64,000 bases of DNA from JASGIT01 sp047601665 (GCA_047601665.1 JASGIT010000001.1:2852001-2916000), one strand, 5' to 3'. Counted from the first letter of the stretch, positions 10,589 to 19,430 are shown. Numbers and translations are program-made. The notes: a model not told the origin generated them from the sequence alone.

Positions 10589-11521
10589 ATGGCCATCCAT
10601 ATCGAAACCCCCGTGCTGGCATCGCGGGCGTTCTCCCTGCGCACCGGCAAGGAGGTGCGCCTGAAGATGGAGGCGCTGCAGCCCAGCGGCTCGTTCAAGA
10701 TGCGCGGCATCGGCCATGCCTGCGAGGTCTACAAGGCCCGGGGCGCCCGGCGCTTCGTCTCGTCGTCCGGCGGCAACGCGGGCTACGCCGTGGCCTGCGC
10801 GGGCCGCAGGCTCGGCACGCCGGTCACGGTGGTCGTGCCCGACACTACGCCGGAGCGGGCCAGGCACCTGATCCGCTCCGAGGGCGCCGAAGTCCTCGTG
10901 TACGGCGCCTCCTGGATGGAGGCCAACGCCCGGGCGCTCGAACTCATGACCCCCGCGGATGCGTTCATACACCCGTTCGACGACCCGCTGCTCTGGGAAG
11001 GCCATGCCACCATGGTCGACGAGCTGGCTCGGCAGGGCGGGCGGCCTGACCTGGTCATCTGCTCCGTCGGCGGCGGCGGGCTGCTGTGCGGCGTGGTGCA
11101 AGGCTTGCAGCGCAACGGCTGGGGCGGCGTGCCCGTGCTGGCCGCCGAGACGGCGGGCGCCGATTCGTTCGCCCAGGCCGTGCGCGCGGGCGCTCCGGTG
11201 CTGCTGCCGCAGATCACTTCCATCGCCACCTCCCTGGGCGCCCGGCAGGTGTGCGACCGCGCGCTGGAACTGTCGCAGGCACACCCCATCGAAAGCGTCG
11301 TCGTCTCCGACGCCGAGGCGGTCGCGGCCTGCGCGGATGTGCTGCTGGAGCACCGGGTGCTGGTGGAGCCCGCGTGCGGCGCCTCGGTGGCGGCGCTCGG
11401 CAGCGCGTCCGCGTTCCTGCGCGGCGCCGCGTCGGTGGTCGTCATCCTGTGCGGCGGGGTGGGCGTGACGGCGCGCCAGCTGGAGCAATGGAGCGCGGAG
11501 CTTCCTCTTCAAAAACCATAG
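10589..11521 (+). CDS. PLP-dependent threonine/serine dehydratase-family enzyme
   Basis: 310-residue fold-type II PLP enzyme, probably a serine/threonine ammonia-lyase. The PLP lysine is in PSGSFKMRG, the phosphate-binding glycine loop is CSVGGGGLLCG, and SSSGGNAGYA binds the substrate carboxylate. There is no C-terminal ACT domain, so it resembles the small serine dehydratase (SDH/CHA1-like) group more than biosynthetic IlvA. The ATG at 10589 follows AGGAAAG. Its last residues (LQKP) and TAG stop come from dispersed element copy 3, so the original C-terminus may have been trimmed or replaced. Confidence 0.8.
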   Translation: MAIHIETPVLASRAFSLRTGKEVRLKMEALQPSGSFKMRGIGHACEVYKARGARRFVSSSGGNAGYAVACAGRRLGTPVTVVVPDTTPERARHLIRSEGAEVLVYGASWMEANARALELMTPADAFIHPFDDPLLWEGHATMVDELARQGGRPDLVICSVGGGGLLCGVVQGLQRNGWGGVPVLAAETAGADSFAQAVRAGAPVLLPQITSIATSLGARQVCDRALELSQAHPIESVVVSDAEAVAACADVLLEHRVLVEPACGASVAALGSASAFLRGAASVVVILCGGVGVTARQLEQWSAELPLQKP

Positions 11522-11569
11522 CTGCCAGCGCTTGCTGCACCAGGGCTAGGGGCCGAAAAGGCTTCAAAC
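11518..11569 (+). repeat. Dispersed ATAGCTGCC element, copy 3
   Basis: The first bases, ATAG, provide the TAG stop codon of the dehydratase gene. The copy has a slightly diverged second block (GGCTAGGGGCCGAAAAGG). It fills the gap before the metG promoter region. Confidence 0.85.
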
Positions 11570-11624
11570 CCTGGTTTTTGGCGCGTCCACTAAAATCGCA
11601 GGTTCCGCCCAGAAAAACACCGCC

Positions 11625-13688
11625 ATGACCGCACGCAAGCTCTTCGTCACCACCGCCCTGCCGTATGCCAACGGCAACTTCCACATCGGCCACATCATGG
11701 AATACATCCAGGCCGACACCTGGGTGCGGGCGCAGCGTATGCAGGGCAACGCGGTCAACTTCGTGGGCGCGGACGACGCGCACGGCGCGCCCATCATGAT
11801 CGCCGCCGAAAAGGCGGGCAAGACGCCCCAGCAGTTCGTGGCCGACATCGCCGCGGGCCGCAAGCCATACCTCGAAGGCTTCCACATCGCCTTCGACAAC
11901 TGGCACAACACCGACGCGCCCGAGAACCACGCGCTCGCGCAGCAGATCTACCTCGACCTGAAGGCCGCGGGCTTCATCGAGACGCGCACCATCGAACAGT
12001 TCTTCGACCCCGAGAAGAACATGTTCCTGCCCGACCGCTTCATCAAGGGCGAATGCCCGCGCTGCCACGCCAAGGACCAGTACGGCGACAACTGCGAGGT
12101 CTGCGGCGCGGTGTACGCGCCCACCGACCTCATCAGCCCGTACTCGGCGCTGTCGGGCGCGAAGCCGGAACTGAAGTCGTCCGAGCACTTCTTCTTCAAG
12201 CTCTCCGACCCGCGCTGCGTGGAATTCCTGCAGACCTGGACGCAGGACGGCGTGCACGTGCAGCCCGAGGTCGCCAGCAAGATCAAGGAATGGTTCGGCA
12301 CCCGCACCAACCCCGACGGCACCACCAGCGAGGGCCTGGACGACTGGGACATCAGCCGCGACGCGCCGTACTTCGGCATCGAAATCCCCGGCGCGCCCGG
12401 CAAATACTTCTACGTCTGGCTCGACGCGCCCGTGGGCTACCTCGCGTCGCTGAAAAACCTGCTCGAAACACGCGGCGAGGACTACGACGCCTACATGGCC
12501 GACCCGGCGCTGGAGCAGTACCACTTCATCGGCAAGGACATCATCACCTTCCACACGCTGTTCTGGCCCGCTATGCTCAAGTTCAGCGGCCGCAAGACGC
12601 CGACCAAGATCTGCGTGCACGGCTTCATGACCGTGAACAACGGCGAGAAGATGAGCAAGAGCCGCGGCACCGGCCTCGATCCGCTCAAGTACCTGAGCCT
12701 GGGCATGAACCCTGAATGGCTGCGCTACTACCTGGGCGCCAAGCTCAACGGCAAAAACGAAGACATCGACTTCAACCCCGAGGATTTCATGCTGCGCGTG
12801 AACTCCGACCTGATCGGCAAATACGTCAACATCGCCAGCCGCGCGGCGGGCTTCATCGCCAAGCGCTTCGGCGGCCAGCTGGGCACGGTGAGCGCGGACG
12901 GCCAGGAACTGCTGGCCCACCTGCGCGCGCAGGCCCCCGCCATCGCCGCCGCCTACGAGGCCCGCGACACCGCCCGCGCCGCGCGCGACACCATGCTGCT
13001 ATGCGACCGCGTGAACGCCTACGTGGACGCCAACAAGCCCTGGGAACTGGCCAAACAGGAGGGGCAGGAAGCGCGCCTGCACGACGTGTGCACCGCATGC
13101 ATCGAAGCCTTCCGCCTGCTGACCCTCTACCTCAAGCCCATGCTGCCCGCCGTGGCCGCGGAGGTCGAAGCGTTCCTGAACGTGCCGCCGCTGGCCTTTG
13201 CCGACGCCGACCGCCTGCTGGGCGCGGGCCACGCCATTGGCGCCTACCAGCACCTGATGCAGCGCGTGGACGTGAAGCAACTGGACGCGCTGTTCGAGCC
13301 GCCTGCCGCCCCGGTCGTGCTGCCCGGCGGGGAAGAGATCGCACCTACCATCTCCATCGACGACTTCGCCAAGATCGATCTGCGCATCGCCAGGATCGTG
13401 GAATGCAAGGCCGTCGAAGGCTCGACCAAGCTGCTGCAACTCACGCTCGACGTGGGCGAGGGCCGCACGCGCAACGTGTTCAGCGGCATCGCCAGCATGT
13501 ACCAGCCCGCCGACCTCGTGGGCAAGCACACGGTGATGGTCGCCAACCTCGCGCCGCGTAAGATGAAGTTCGGCGTGAGCGAAGGCATGGTGCTGGCCGC
13601 CAGCAGCCATACGGATGAAAAGGCCCAGCCCGGCATCTACGTGCTGGAGCCGGTGGCGGGGGCTATGCCCGGGATGCGTGTGCGCTGA
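11625..13688 (+). CDS. metG: Methionyl-tRNA synthetase
   Basis: Charges tRNA-Met. 687 residues, the long form with a C-terminal EMAP/Trbp111-like tRNA-binding domain (about residues 585-687, beginning IDDFAKIDLRIA). The HIGH motif is HIGH at residues 20-23 and KMSKS at 342-346. The zinc-binding insertion shows CPRCHAKDQYGDNCEVC, a four-cysteine site. It ends just before the low-GC restriction-modification-like island, which may use the metG 3' end as its boundary. Confidence 0.97.
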   Translation: MTARKLFVTTALPYANGNFHIGHIMEYIQADTWVRAQRMQGNAVNFVGADDAHGAPIMIAAEKAGKTPQQFVADIAAGRKPYLEGFHIAFDNWHNTDAPENHALAQQIYLDLKAAGFIETRTIEQFFDPEKNMFLPDRFIKGECPRCHAKDQYGDNCEVCGAVYAPTDLISPYSALSGAKPELKSSEHFFFKLSDPRCVEFLQTWTQDGVHVQPEVASKIKEWFGTRTNPDGTTSEGLDDWDISRDAPYFGIEIPGAPGKYFYVWLDAPVGYLASLKNLLETRGEDYDAYMADPALEQYHFIGKDIITFHTLFWPAMLKFSGRKTPTKICVHGFMTVNNGEKMSKSRGTGLDPLKYLSLGMNPEWLRYYLGAKLNGKNEDIDFNPEDFMLRVNSDLIGKYVNIASRAAGFIAKRFGGQLGTVSADGQELLAHLRAQAPAIAAAYEARDTARAARDTMLLCDRVNAYVDANKPWELAKQEGQEARLHDVCTACIEAFRLLTLYLKPMLPAVAAEVEAFLNVPPLAFADADRLLGAGHAIGAYQHLMQRVDVKQLDALFEPPAAPVVLPGGEEIAPTISIDDFAKIDLRIARIVECKAVEGSTKLLQLTLDVGEGRTRNVFSGIASMYQPADLVGKHTVMVANLAPRKMKFGVSEGMVLAASSHTDEKAQPGIYVLEPVAGAMPGMRVR

Positions 13689-13717
13689 TTTGAGCGCCCC
13701 ATTGCAAATAGGTGAAT

Positions 13718-14431
13718 ATGTCTGGAAAGGCGATGGACCCCAAGTTGCTTGAAGCCGCACGCAAAGTGACAGCCCACCGTGCCAAGGTAGTCATCGACCA
13801 TATCATCGCGCATGAGTTCGTCACTACCGAAGAACTGAAAAACACCTACGGATACAACCACCCGCCACGCGCTGCAGGTGACGTGCGGGATCAAGGCATT
13901 CCGTTAGAAACTTTCACAGTGGAGGACAGTACAGGAAGGAAAATCGGAGCCTATCGGTTTGGAGACCCTTCTTTGATTGAGGACGGAAAGCTTGGCGGGA
14001 GAAAAATCCTCCCCAAGCAGCTCAAGAAGGCACTGATTGAGAAATTCGGCTCCAGGTGCTCTATCAGCACTGAGCAGTATGATGCATCGCACCTACAAAT
14101 AGACCACCGGATTCCCTACCGCATTGCAGGGGATGGTAAGGGCGCCGACAGAGAACCGGCGGATTTCATGCTGTTGTCTGGCGCGGCACAACGGCAAAAA
14201 TCCTGGGCTTGCGAGCATTGCCAGAATTTTCTGGCAAACAAGGATATTGCCGTTTGTCAAACCTGTTATTGGGCATACCCGGAGCGTTATGCCCATGTTG
14301 CAATGAGGCAGGAGCGGCGGATTGATCTCACTTTCTCCGGGGCGGAGGTGGTTGTTTACGAAGAACTGAAGAATAGAGCCGCCAAAGAAGGCTCTACGAT
14401 TCAGGATGAAATAAAAAAGCGATTGAAATAA
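13718..14431 (+). CDS. HNH-family nuclease, candidate type II restriction enzyme
   Basis: 237-residue protein in a patch of about 50% GC against about 70% around it. A beta-beta-alpha-metal core is suggested by LQIDHRIPY (catalytic DH) and the following FMLLSGAAQRQKSWACEHC, with a zinc ribbon formed by CEHC and CQTC. This arrangement recalls HNH restriction enzymes such as MnlI, from memory only. It is convergent, one base apart, with a D12-class adenine methylase, the usual restriction-modification pairing. ATG at 13718 is chosen; GTG at 13712 and ATG at 13733 are alternatives. A plus-strand terminator lies inside the methylase 3' end. Confidence 0.65.
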   Translation: MSGKAMDPKLLEAARKVTAHRAKVVIDHIIAHEFVTTEELKNTYGYNHPPRAAGDVRDQGIPLETFTVEDSTGRKIGAYRFGDPSLIEDGKLGGRKILPKQLKKALIEKFGSRCSISTEQYDASHLQIDHRIPYRIAGDGKGADREPADFMLLSGAAQRQKSWACEHCQNFLANKDIAVCQTCYWAYPERYAHVAMRQERRIDLTFSGAEVVVYEELKNRAAKEGSTIQDEIKKRLK

Positions 14432-14432
14432 T

Positions 14433-15335
14433 TCAGGCAGCCAACAGATCAAGCTGGGCGACAGACTTTTTGTTTGTCGCCCTTTTTGTTTTTGCAAGAA
14501 GAGCCGGGGAGAGGTAGAGCGATTCGACCGTTATATCGTCGCGACCGAGCAAGATTGCCTGCGCGGAGCGGCCAGCATGCAGCCCCACTTTTTCCAGATT
14601 CAGAAATGCAGGCAACTCCTTGCCATAGGATTTGTCGCCGCAAGTGCCGTCAAAACTCAACATGAACGGCACATTTTTCTGGTTCAAGTGGTGCAGAGCC
14701 TCGATGAGTTCATCAAGATTGAGCAAATGGGCATATCGTGAATCCTGTTTGCCACTCGTGCCTTGCCATGGCGGGTCCATGTAAATCAAATCACTTGACG
14801 TGGCGTTGGCGATGGCCTGGCGAAAATCCCCGCCAATGATTGTAATTTTTCCCTTCAGAAGTTGGGAGATTAAAGCGACTTCCTTTTTGAGCTTTGCTGG
14901 TTTTATGCCAAGACGACGATTGTCAGGGCCTTGGTTGAAATCCCCCTGATTGTTGAAGCGGACGGCATTTTTGACGCAGCGGGCAATCAGGTAAAGCAAT
15001 GCGGAGGGTGAATGCGTCTTGTTGAAGTCGTCCCGAACTTTCTTGAAGTAGGTGGCAGGCGCTTCAAGCTGTTCGTTCCAGAGCGTGGAATATTCCTCAT
15101 TCAGGCGAAAAGGTTCATTGATCATCAAATCCCATAGCGCTGCCAGCGGCTCCAGCTTGTCGGCAATGACATATCTTCCTGCTTTTCCATTGGCTGCGGC
15201 AGCCAATGTGATCGCACCAGAGCCGACAAATGGCTCGTAGAGGGTGTCGATAGGAAAATCCATGTACGACAAAATGTCTTCTGCCAATTTTCTTTTGCTG
15301 CCCTGGTAGGGAATGGCGTGGGGAGCCTTTTTCAT
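14433..15335 (-). CDS. D12-class N6-adenine DNA methyltransferase
   Basis: 300-residue DNA methylase. The AdoMet-binding motif is EPFVGSGAI (residue about 38) and the catalytic motif IV is DPPW in IYMDPPWQGTSG; the order, FxGxG first and DPPY/W later, is that of alpha-class (Dam/MboI-like) adenine methylases. It presumably protects host DNA from the convergent HNH nuclease. Its ATG overlaps the stop of the small HARE-HTH-like gene by four bases (ATGA), so the two are co-translated. Base composition is as low as in the nuclease gene, a sign of recent transfer. Recognition sequence cannot be read from the sequence. Confidence 0.85.
   Translation of the reverse strand: MKKAPHAIPYQGSKRKLAEDILSYMDFPIDTLYEPFVGSGAITLAAAANGKAGRYVIADKLEPLAALWDLMINEPFRLNEEYSTLWNEQLEAPATYFKKVRDDFNKTHSPSALLYLIARCVKNAVRFNNQGDFNQGPDNRRLGIKPAKLKKEVALISQLLKGKITIIGGDFRQAIANATSSDLIYMDPPWQGTSGKQDSRYAHLLNLDELIEALHHLNQKNVPFMLSFDGTCGDKSYGKELPAFLNLEKVGLHAGRSAQAILLGRDDITVESLYLSPALLAKTKRATNKKSVAQLDLLAA
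14456..14487 (+). terminator. Intrinsic terminator inside the methylase 3' end
   Basis: An 8-bp perfect stem GGGCGACA (14456-14463) / TGTCGCCC (14475-14482) is followed by five T, then GTTTTT. It would stop plus-strand transcription from the nuclease gene 25 bases past its stop codon, while being coding sequence for the methylase on the other strand. Confidence 0.75.
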
Positions 15336-15607
15336 GGGAATTCTTGATTTTCAGGGTTGAGAGAATACAGAACCACATTTCTCACTTTTTCGGTGAAAAA
15401 TAGGGCAGGCTTACCACTCTCAATGCGGGATTTCTCGCGGCGATAGACAATCGAGTACAGGGAATTTGTGGGTGTCTGGCCCGTGAAGGCTTCGGGGTTG
15501 CGCTTCAGAATTTCCTGGACAATTTCAGGAAGGCTCAGTACTTTCTGTTCCTTCAAGGCGGCAACCATCAGCGATTCAAGAGTGCTGGTTTGACGGCTCC
15601 ACGACAT
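15332..15607 (-). CDS. HARE-HTH-like small winged-helix protein
   Basis: 91-residue protein. The segment SLPEIVQEILKRNPEAF followed by NSLYSIVYRREKSRI and a hydrophobic end resembles the HARE-HTH domain, a winged helix often attached to restriction enzymes and methylases; the match is by recall. The ATG at 15607 is preferred over the one at 15625 because AGGAG sits at ideal spacing before it. It heads a two-gene unit with the methylase and is preceded by a strong palindrome, so it could be the control protein or the DNA-recognition partner of the system. Confidence 0.55.
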   Translation of the reverse strand: MSWSRQTSTLESLMVAALKEQKVLSLPEIVQEILKRNPEAFTGQTPTNSLYSIVYRREKSRIESGKPALFFTEKVRNVVLYSLNPENQEFP

Positions 15608-15618
15608 AGAGGCTCCTG

Positions 15619-15640
15619 TTAGCATGCGCGTGCATGCTAA
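15619..15640. promoter_or_regulatory. Palindrome upstream of the HARE-HTH/methylase genes
   Basis: Perfect 9-bp inverted repeat TTAGCATGC / GCATGCTAA with a 4-base centre, followed at once by a second palindrome TGCATATGCA (15641-15650). It begins 12 bp before the start codon, a natural place for an autoregulatory operator of a restriction-modification unit. Binding protein unknown. Confidence 0.55.
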
Positions 15641-15736
15641 TGCATATGCACCCAGCGTTACCCGGCGCTGCGTTGTTTTTCATGGAACTTGACCCATGCC
15701 CGCGAAACACACGGTGAAGCGTTCACCATGCAAATG

Positions 15737-15774
15737 AGCCTCTGGCCCCTATGGAATAAGCGCCAGCAGCTATC
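15737..15774 (-). repeat. Dispersed ATAGCTGCC element, copy 4 (reverse orientation)
   Basis: On the minus strand it reads ATAGCTGCTGGCGCTT and then GGGGCCAGAGGC. It lies between the low-GC island and the FtsX-like permease gene, just before that gene's start, and probably marks the original chromosomal junction. Confidence 0.75.
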
Positions 15775-15783
15775 ATTTTTGAC

Positions 15784-18303
15784 ATGACCTTCTTTCCTCT
15801 GGCCTGGCGCACCCTCTGGCGCGACCTGCGCGCGGGCGAACTGCGCCTGCTCATGGTCGCCGTCACCCTCGCCGTGGCGGCCCTGACCTCTGTGGGCTTC
15901 TTCGCCGACCGGCTGCAGGGCGGCCTGCAGCGCGACGCCCTGCAGCTGCTGGGCGGCGACGCCGTCATCGCCAGCGACAACCCCACCCCCGCCGCCTTCG
16001 CGGACCAGGCCCGCGCCTTGGGCCTGCGCACGGCGACGACTATCGGCTTTCCCACCATGGCCCGCGCGCCGGACGGCCAGGGCGGCGCCACGCACCTCGT
16101 CGCCCTCAAGAGCGTGGAGCCGGGCTACCCCCTGCGCGGCAGCCTGCGCGTGGCCGATGCGCCGGGCGCGCCCGATGCGCCCACGCGCGCCATTCCCCAG
16201 CGCGGCGAAGCCTGGGTGGACGCGCCTTTGCTCGACGCCCTGGCCTTGAAGATGGGCGACACGCTGCTGCTGGGCGACGCCGAATTCCGCATCGCCCGCC
16301 TCATCGCCATCGAACCCGACCGGGGCGCGGGCTTCATGAGCTTCGCGCCGCGCGTGATGGTCAACGCCGCCGACCTGCCCGCCACCGGCCTCGTGCAGCC
16401 CGCCAGCCGCCTGACCTACCGCTTCGCCGTGGCGGGCGACCACCCCGCCGCCGTCAAGACCTTCAACGCCTGGGCCAAGGCGCAGGTGGGCCAGCCCGGC
16501 ATCCACGGCGTGCGCGTCGAATCGCTCGACAGCGGCCAGCCCGAAATGCGCAAGACGCTGGACCGCGCGCAGCAGTTCCTCAACCTCGTGGCCCTGCTGG
16601 CCGCGCTGCTGTCCGCCGTGGCCGTGGCGCTGGCCGCGCGCGGCTTCGCCAACGCCCACCTCGACGCCGCCGCCCTGCTGCGCGTGCTGGGCCAGAGCCA
16701 GCGCACCATCGCCCTGGCCTACGTGGCGGAATTCGCGCTTGTCGGCCTCGCGGCCAGCGCGTTGGGCGTGCTGATCGGCTTTGGCGTGCATTACCTCTTC
16801 GTGCTGCTGCTGGCCGGGCTGGTGGAGGCCGCGCTGCCCGCGCCCAGCCTGTGGCCCGTGGCGCTGGGCATGGGGCTGGGGCTCACGCTGCTGTTCGCCT
16901 TCGGCCTGCCGCCCGTGCTGCAACTGGCCCAGGTGCCGCCGCTGCGCGTGATGCGGCGCGACCTGGGCGCGCTCAAGCCCGCGTCGCTGGCGGTGCTGGG
17001 CCTGGGCGTGGCGGGCTTCGCGGCGCTGCTGCTGGCCGTGAGCAGCGACCGCACCCTGGGCCTGATCGCCGTGGGCGGCTTCGCGGGCGCGGTGCTGCTG
17101 TTCGCGGGGCTGGCGTGGGTGGCGGTGCGGCTGCTGCGCGCCAGCGTGAACGAGGCCACGGCCCCGCGCTGGCTGGTGCTGGCCACGCGCCAGATCGCCG
17201 CGCGCCCGGCCTACGCCGTGGTGCAGGTCAGCAGCCTGGCCGTGGGCCTGCTCGCGCTGGTGCTGCTGGTGCTGCTGCGCACCGACCTCATCAGCAGCTG
17301 GCGCCGCGCCACGCCGCCCGACGCGCCCAACCGCTTCGTCATCAACGTCATGCCCGACCAGGCCCAGGGCTTCCAGCAGGCGCTGCACCAGGCGGGCGTG
17401 CAGCGCTACGACTGGTACCCGATGATCCGGGGCCGCCTCGTCGCCGTGAATGGCCGCGCCGTCAGCCCCGCCGACTACGCCGAAGACCGCGCCAAGCGGC
17501 TGGTGGACCGCGAATTCAACCTCTCCAACGCGGCGGAGGCGCCCGCGCACAACCCCGTCGTCGCGGGCCGCTGGACGCCCGACGAGCAGGGCGCCATCAG
17601 CGTGGAGGAGGGCATCGCCCAGACCCTGGGCCTGAAGCTGGGCGACACGCTGCGCTTCGACATCGGCGGCGTGCAGAGCGATGCGCGCATCACCAGCCTG
17701 CGCAAGGTGGACTGGGGCTCCATGCGCGCCAACTTCTTCGTGATGTACCCGGTGGCCCGCGTCAGCCCCGACTGGCCCGTGACCTACCTGGCCGCCTACC
17801 GCGCGCCTGGCGAGGCCGGCTTCGACAACGCGCTGGTGCGCCAATTCCCGAACATCACCAACGTGGACATGAGCAGCACCCTTGCCCAGGTGCAGCGCGT
17901 GCTCGACCAGGTGATCCGCGCGGTGGAATTTTTGTTCGGCTTCACGCTCGCCGCCGGGCTGGTGGTGCTGTTCGCCGCCGTGACGGCCACGCGCGAGGAG
18001 CGCGCGCGCGAATTCGCCATCATGCGCGCCGTGGGCGCGCGCGCCAGCCTGCTGCGCCAGGTGCAGCGCGCGGAGCTTGCGGGCGTGGGCCTGCTGGCGG
18101 GCGTGCTGGCCAGCGTCGTGGCCGTGGCGGTGGGCTGGGCGCTGGCGCGCTACGTGTTCGATTTCGCCTGGACGGCCCCGGCCTGGGTGCCGCTCGCGGG
18201 CGGCGCGGCGGGCGCGGTGCTGGCGCTGCTGGCGGGCTGGTGGGGCCTGCGCGAAGTGCTGCGCCGCCCGGTGTCGGACACCTTGCGCCGGGCGGCACAA
18301 TGA
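15784..18303 (+). CDS. FtsX-like ABC transporter permease (YbbP type)
   Basis: 839-residue membrane protein with two FtsX permease domains: one membrane segment at the N-terminus, a large periplasmic region, three or four segments around residues 265-420, a second periplasmic part, and a last set near the C-terminus. The motif AREFAIMRAVGA in the last part is typical of MacB/LolC/FtsX-like permeases. Size and layout match YbbP, partner of the YbbA ATPase; no ATPase gene is in this window. It ends with a TGA that overlaps the start of the hemoglobin gene. Confidence 0.85.
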   Translation: MTFFPLAWRTLWRDLRAGELRLLMVAVTLAVAALTSVGFFADRLQGGLQRDALQLLGGDAVIASDNPTPAAFADQARALGLRTATTIGFPTMARAPDGQGGATHLVALKSVEPGYPLRGSLRVADAPGAPDAPTRAIPQRGEAWVDAPLLDALALKMGDTLLLGDAEFRIARLIAIEPDRGAGFMSFAPRVMVNAADLPATGLVQPASRLTYRFAVAGDHPAAVKTFNAWAKAQVGQPGIHGVRVESLDSGQPEMRKTLDRAQQFLNLVALLAALLSAVAVALAARGFANAHLDAAALLRVLGQSQRTIALAYVAEFALVGLAASALGVLIGFGVHYLFVLLLAGLVEAALPAPSLWPVALGMGLGLTLLFAFGLPPVLQLAQVPPLRVMRRDLGALKPASLAVLGLGVAGFAALLLAVSSDRTLGLIAVGGFAGAVLLFAGLAWVAVRLLRASVNEATAPRWLVLATRQIAARPAYAVVQVSSLAVGLLALVLLVLLRTDLISSWRRATPPDAPNRFVINVMPDQAQGFQQALHQAGVQRYDWYPMIRGRLVAVNGRAVSPADYAEDRAKRLVDREFNLSNAAEAPAHNPVVAGRWTPDEQGAISVEEGIAQTLGLKLGDTLRFDIGGVQSDARITSLRKVDWGSMRANFFVMYPVARVSPDWPVTYLAAYRAPGEAGFDNALVRQFPNITNVDMSSTLAQVQRVLDQVIRAVEFLFGFTLAAGLVVLFAAVTATREERAREFAIMRAVGARASLLRQVQRAELAGVGLLAGVLASVVAVAVGWALARYVFDFAWTAPAWVPLAGGAAGAVLALLAGWWGLREVLRRPVSDTLRRAAQ

Positions 18304-18722
18304 CGGGCATGTTGATTCCCAAGCCTTCCGAGCCGACCCCGCGCGAGACCCCGTTTGAACTGATCGGCGGCGAAGACCGGGTCCACGCGCTCGTGGAGCG
18401 CTTCTACGACCTGATGGACCTGGAGCCCGCCTACGCCGCCCTGCGCGCCGCGCACGGCAGCAGCCTGGCGAATGCGCGGCAGAAGCTGTTCTGGTTCCTC
18501 TGCGGCTGGCTGGGCGGGCCGCAGCATTACCAGGAGCGCTTCGGCCACCCGCGCCTGCGGATGCGGCACATGCCGTTTTCCATCGGCATCCAGGAGCGCG
18601 ACCAGTGGGTCGCCTGCATGGACCAGGCCATGGGCGAAACCGGCGTGCCCGAACCGCTGCGCGCGCGGCTGAAAGAGAGCTTCATGGGCACGGCGGACTG
18701 GATGCGCAACAAGGGCGTGTGA
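18300..18722 (+). CDS. Group II truncated hemoglobin
   Basis: 140-residue 2-on-2 globin. The block YQERFGHPRLRMRHMPFSIG holds the proximal heme histidine (in MRHMPF), and the tryptophan in DQWVACM is the conserved G8 tryptophan of group II. Such proteins bind O2 or NO with high affinity. ATG at 18300 overlaps the permease stop; ATG at 18309 is an alternative giving 137 residues. It ends just upstream of the RutR-like regulator but has no obvious link to it. Confidence 0.88.
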   Translation: MTGMLIPKPSEPTPRETPFELIGGEDRVHALVERFYDLMDLEPAYAALRAAHGSSLANARQKLFWFLCGWLGGPQHYQERFGHPRLRMRHMPFSIGIQERDQWVACMDQAMGETGVPEPLRARLKESFMGTADWMRNKGV

Positions 18723-18736
18723 ACGGAGCGCCGGGA

Positions 18737-19363
18737 GTGACGCACGCACCCGCCATCCGCCGCAGCCGCGAGCAGATATTGGCCGCCATCCGCGCCGCGG
18801 CGGTCGCGGAGTTCAGCCGCCACGGCTTCAAGGGGGCCTCGACCCAGGCGATCGCGGAGGGCGCGGGGCTGACCAAGCCGCAACTCAACTACTACATCGC
18901 CAGCAAGCAGGCGCTGTACGACGAACTGCTGTATTCGATTCTGGAAGGCTGGGCGGAGGCGTTCGCGTTCGACCCGGCGCTCGACGACCCGGCGCGGATT
19001 CTGGGCCACTACGTGCGGCGCAAGCTGGACTACGCGCTGGACAACCCCGCGCTCTCGCGCATCTACACCAACGAGGTGCTGGGCGGCGGCCAGCGGCTGG
19101 ACAAATACTGGCCCATGGCGATGCGCTCCATGCAGCGCAAGGTGGACCTGATCGACCAATGGGTGGCGCAGGGGCGCGTGCGCAGGCTCGACAGCCGCGT
19201 GCTGCTGATGCAGATCTGGGGCATGACCCAGCACTATGCCGACTACGCGGTGCAGGCCCGGGTCATGCTCGGCCTGCCCGCCGATGCGCCCATGGACCGC
19301 GACCATCTGGCCCGCGAACTCACCCATTCCGTGCTGCTGGGCTGCGGGCTGGCACCAATCTAG
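18737..19363 (+). CDS. RutR-like TetR-family regulator
   Basis: 208-residue TetR-family repressor. The N-terminal helix-turn-helix is in STQAIAEGAGLTKPQLNYYIASKQALY and the C-terminal half carries IWGMTQHYADYAVQ, very close to the equivalent block of E. coli RutR (from memory), the uracil/thymine-sensing regulator of pyrimidine catabolism. The GTG at 18737 is chosen because GGAG lies eight bases upstream; GTG at 18719 is possible. A RutR-like palindrome lies 67 bp downstream of its stop, in front of the ferredoxin gene, so it probably controls the catabolic genes that follow. The ligand is unknown. Confidence 0.82.
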   Translation: MTHAPAIRRSREQILAAIRAAAVAEFSRHGFKGASTQAIAEGAGLTKPQLNYYIASKQALYDELLYSILEGWAEAFAFDPALDDPARILGHYVRRKLDYALDNPALSRIYTNEVLGGGQRLDKYWPMAMRSMQRKVDLIDQWVAQGRVRRLDSRVLLMQIWGMTQHYADYAVQARVMLGLPADAPMDRDHLARELTHSVLLGCGLAPI

Positions 19364-19409
19364 GGCACAACCCCGCGCGGCGGGGCGGTTCCCCTCCTGG
19401 CGTGTGATC

Positions 19410-19425
19410 TGGCACGCTGCTTGCA
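19410..19425 (+). promoter_or_regulatory. Sigma54 (RpoN) -24/-12 promoter
   Basis: TGGCACG-N4-TTGCA, a perfect match to the sigma54 consensus, with GG and GC ten bases apart. It lies 37 bp before the ferredoxin start codon. Transcription would begin around 19436. Sigma54 promoters need an activator; none is visible nearby, and any activator site would have to lie within the regulator gene upstream. Nitrogen control through NtrC is a likely but unproven input. Confidence 0.8.
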
Positions 19426-19430
19426 TTGGT

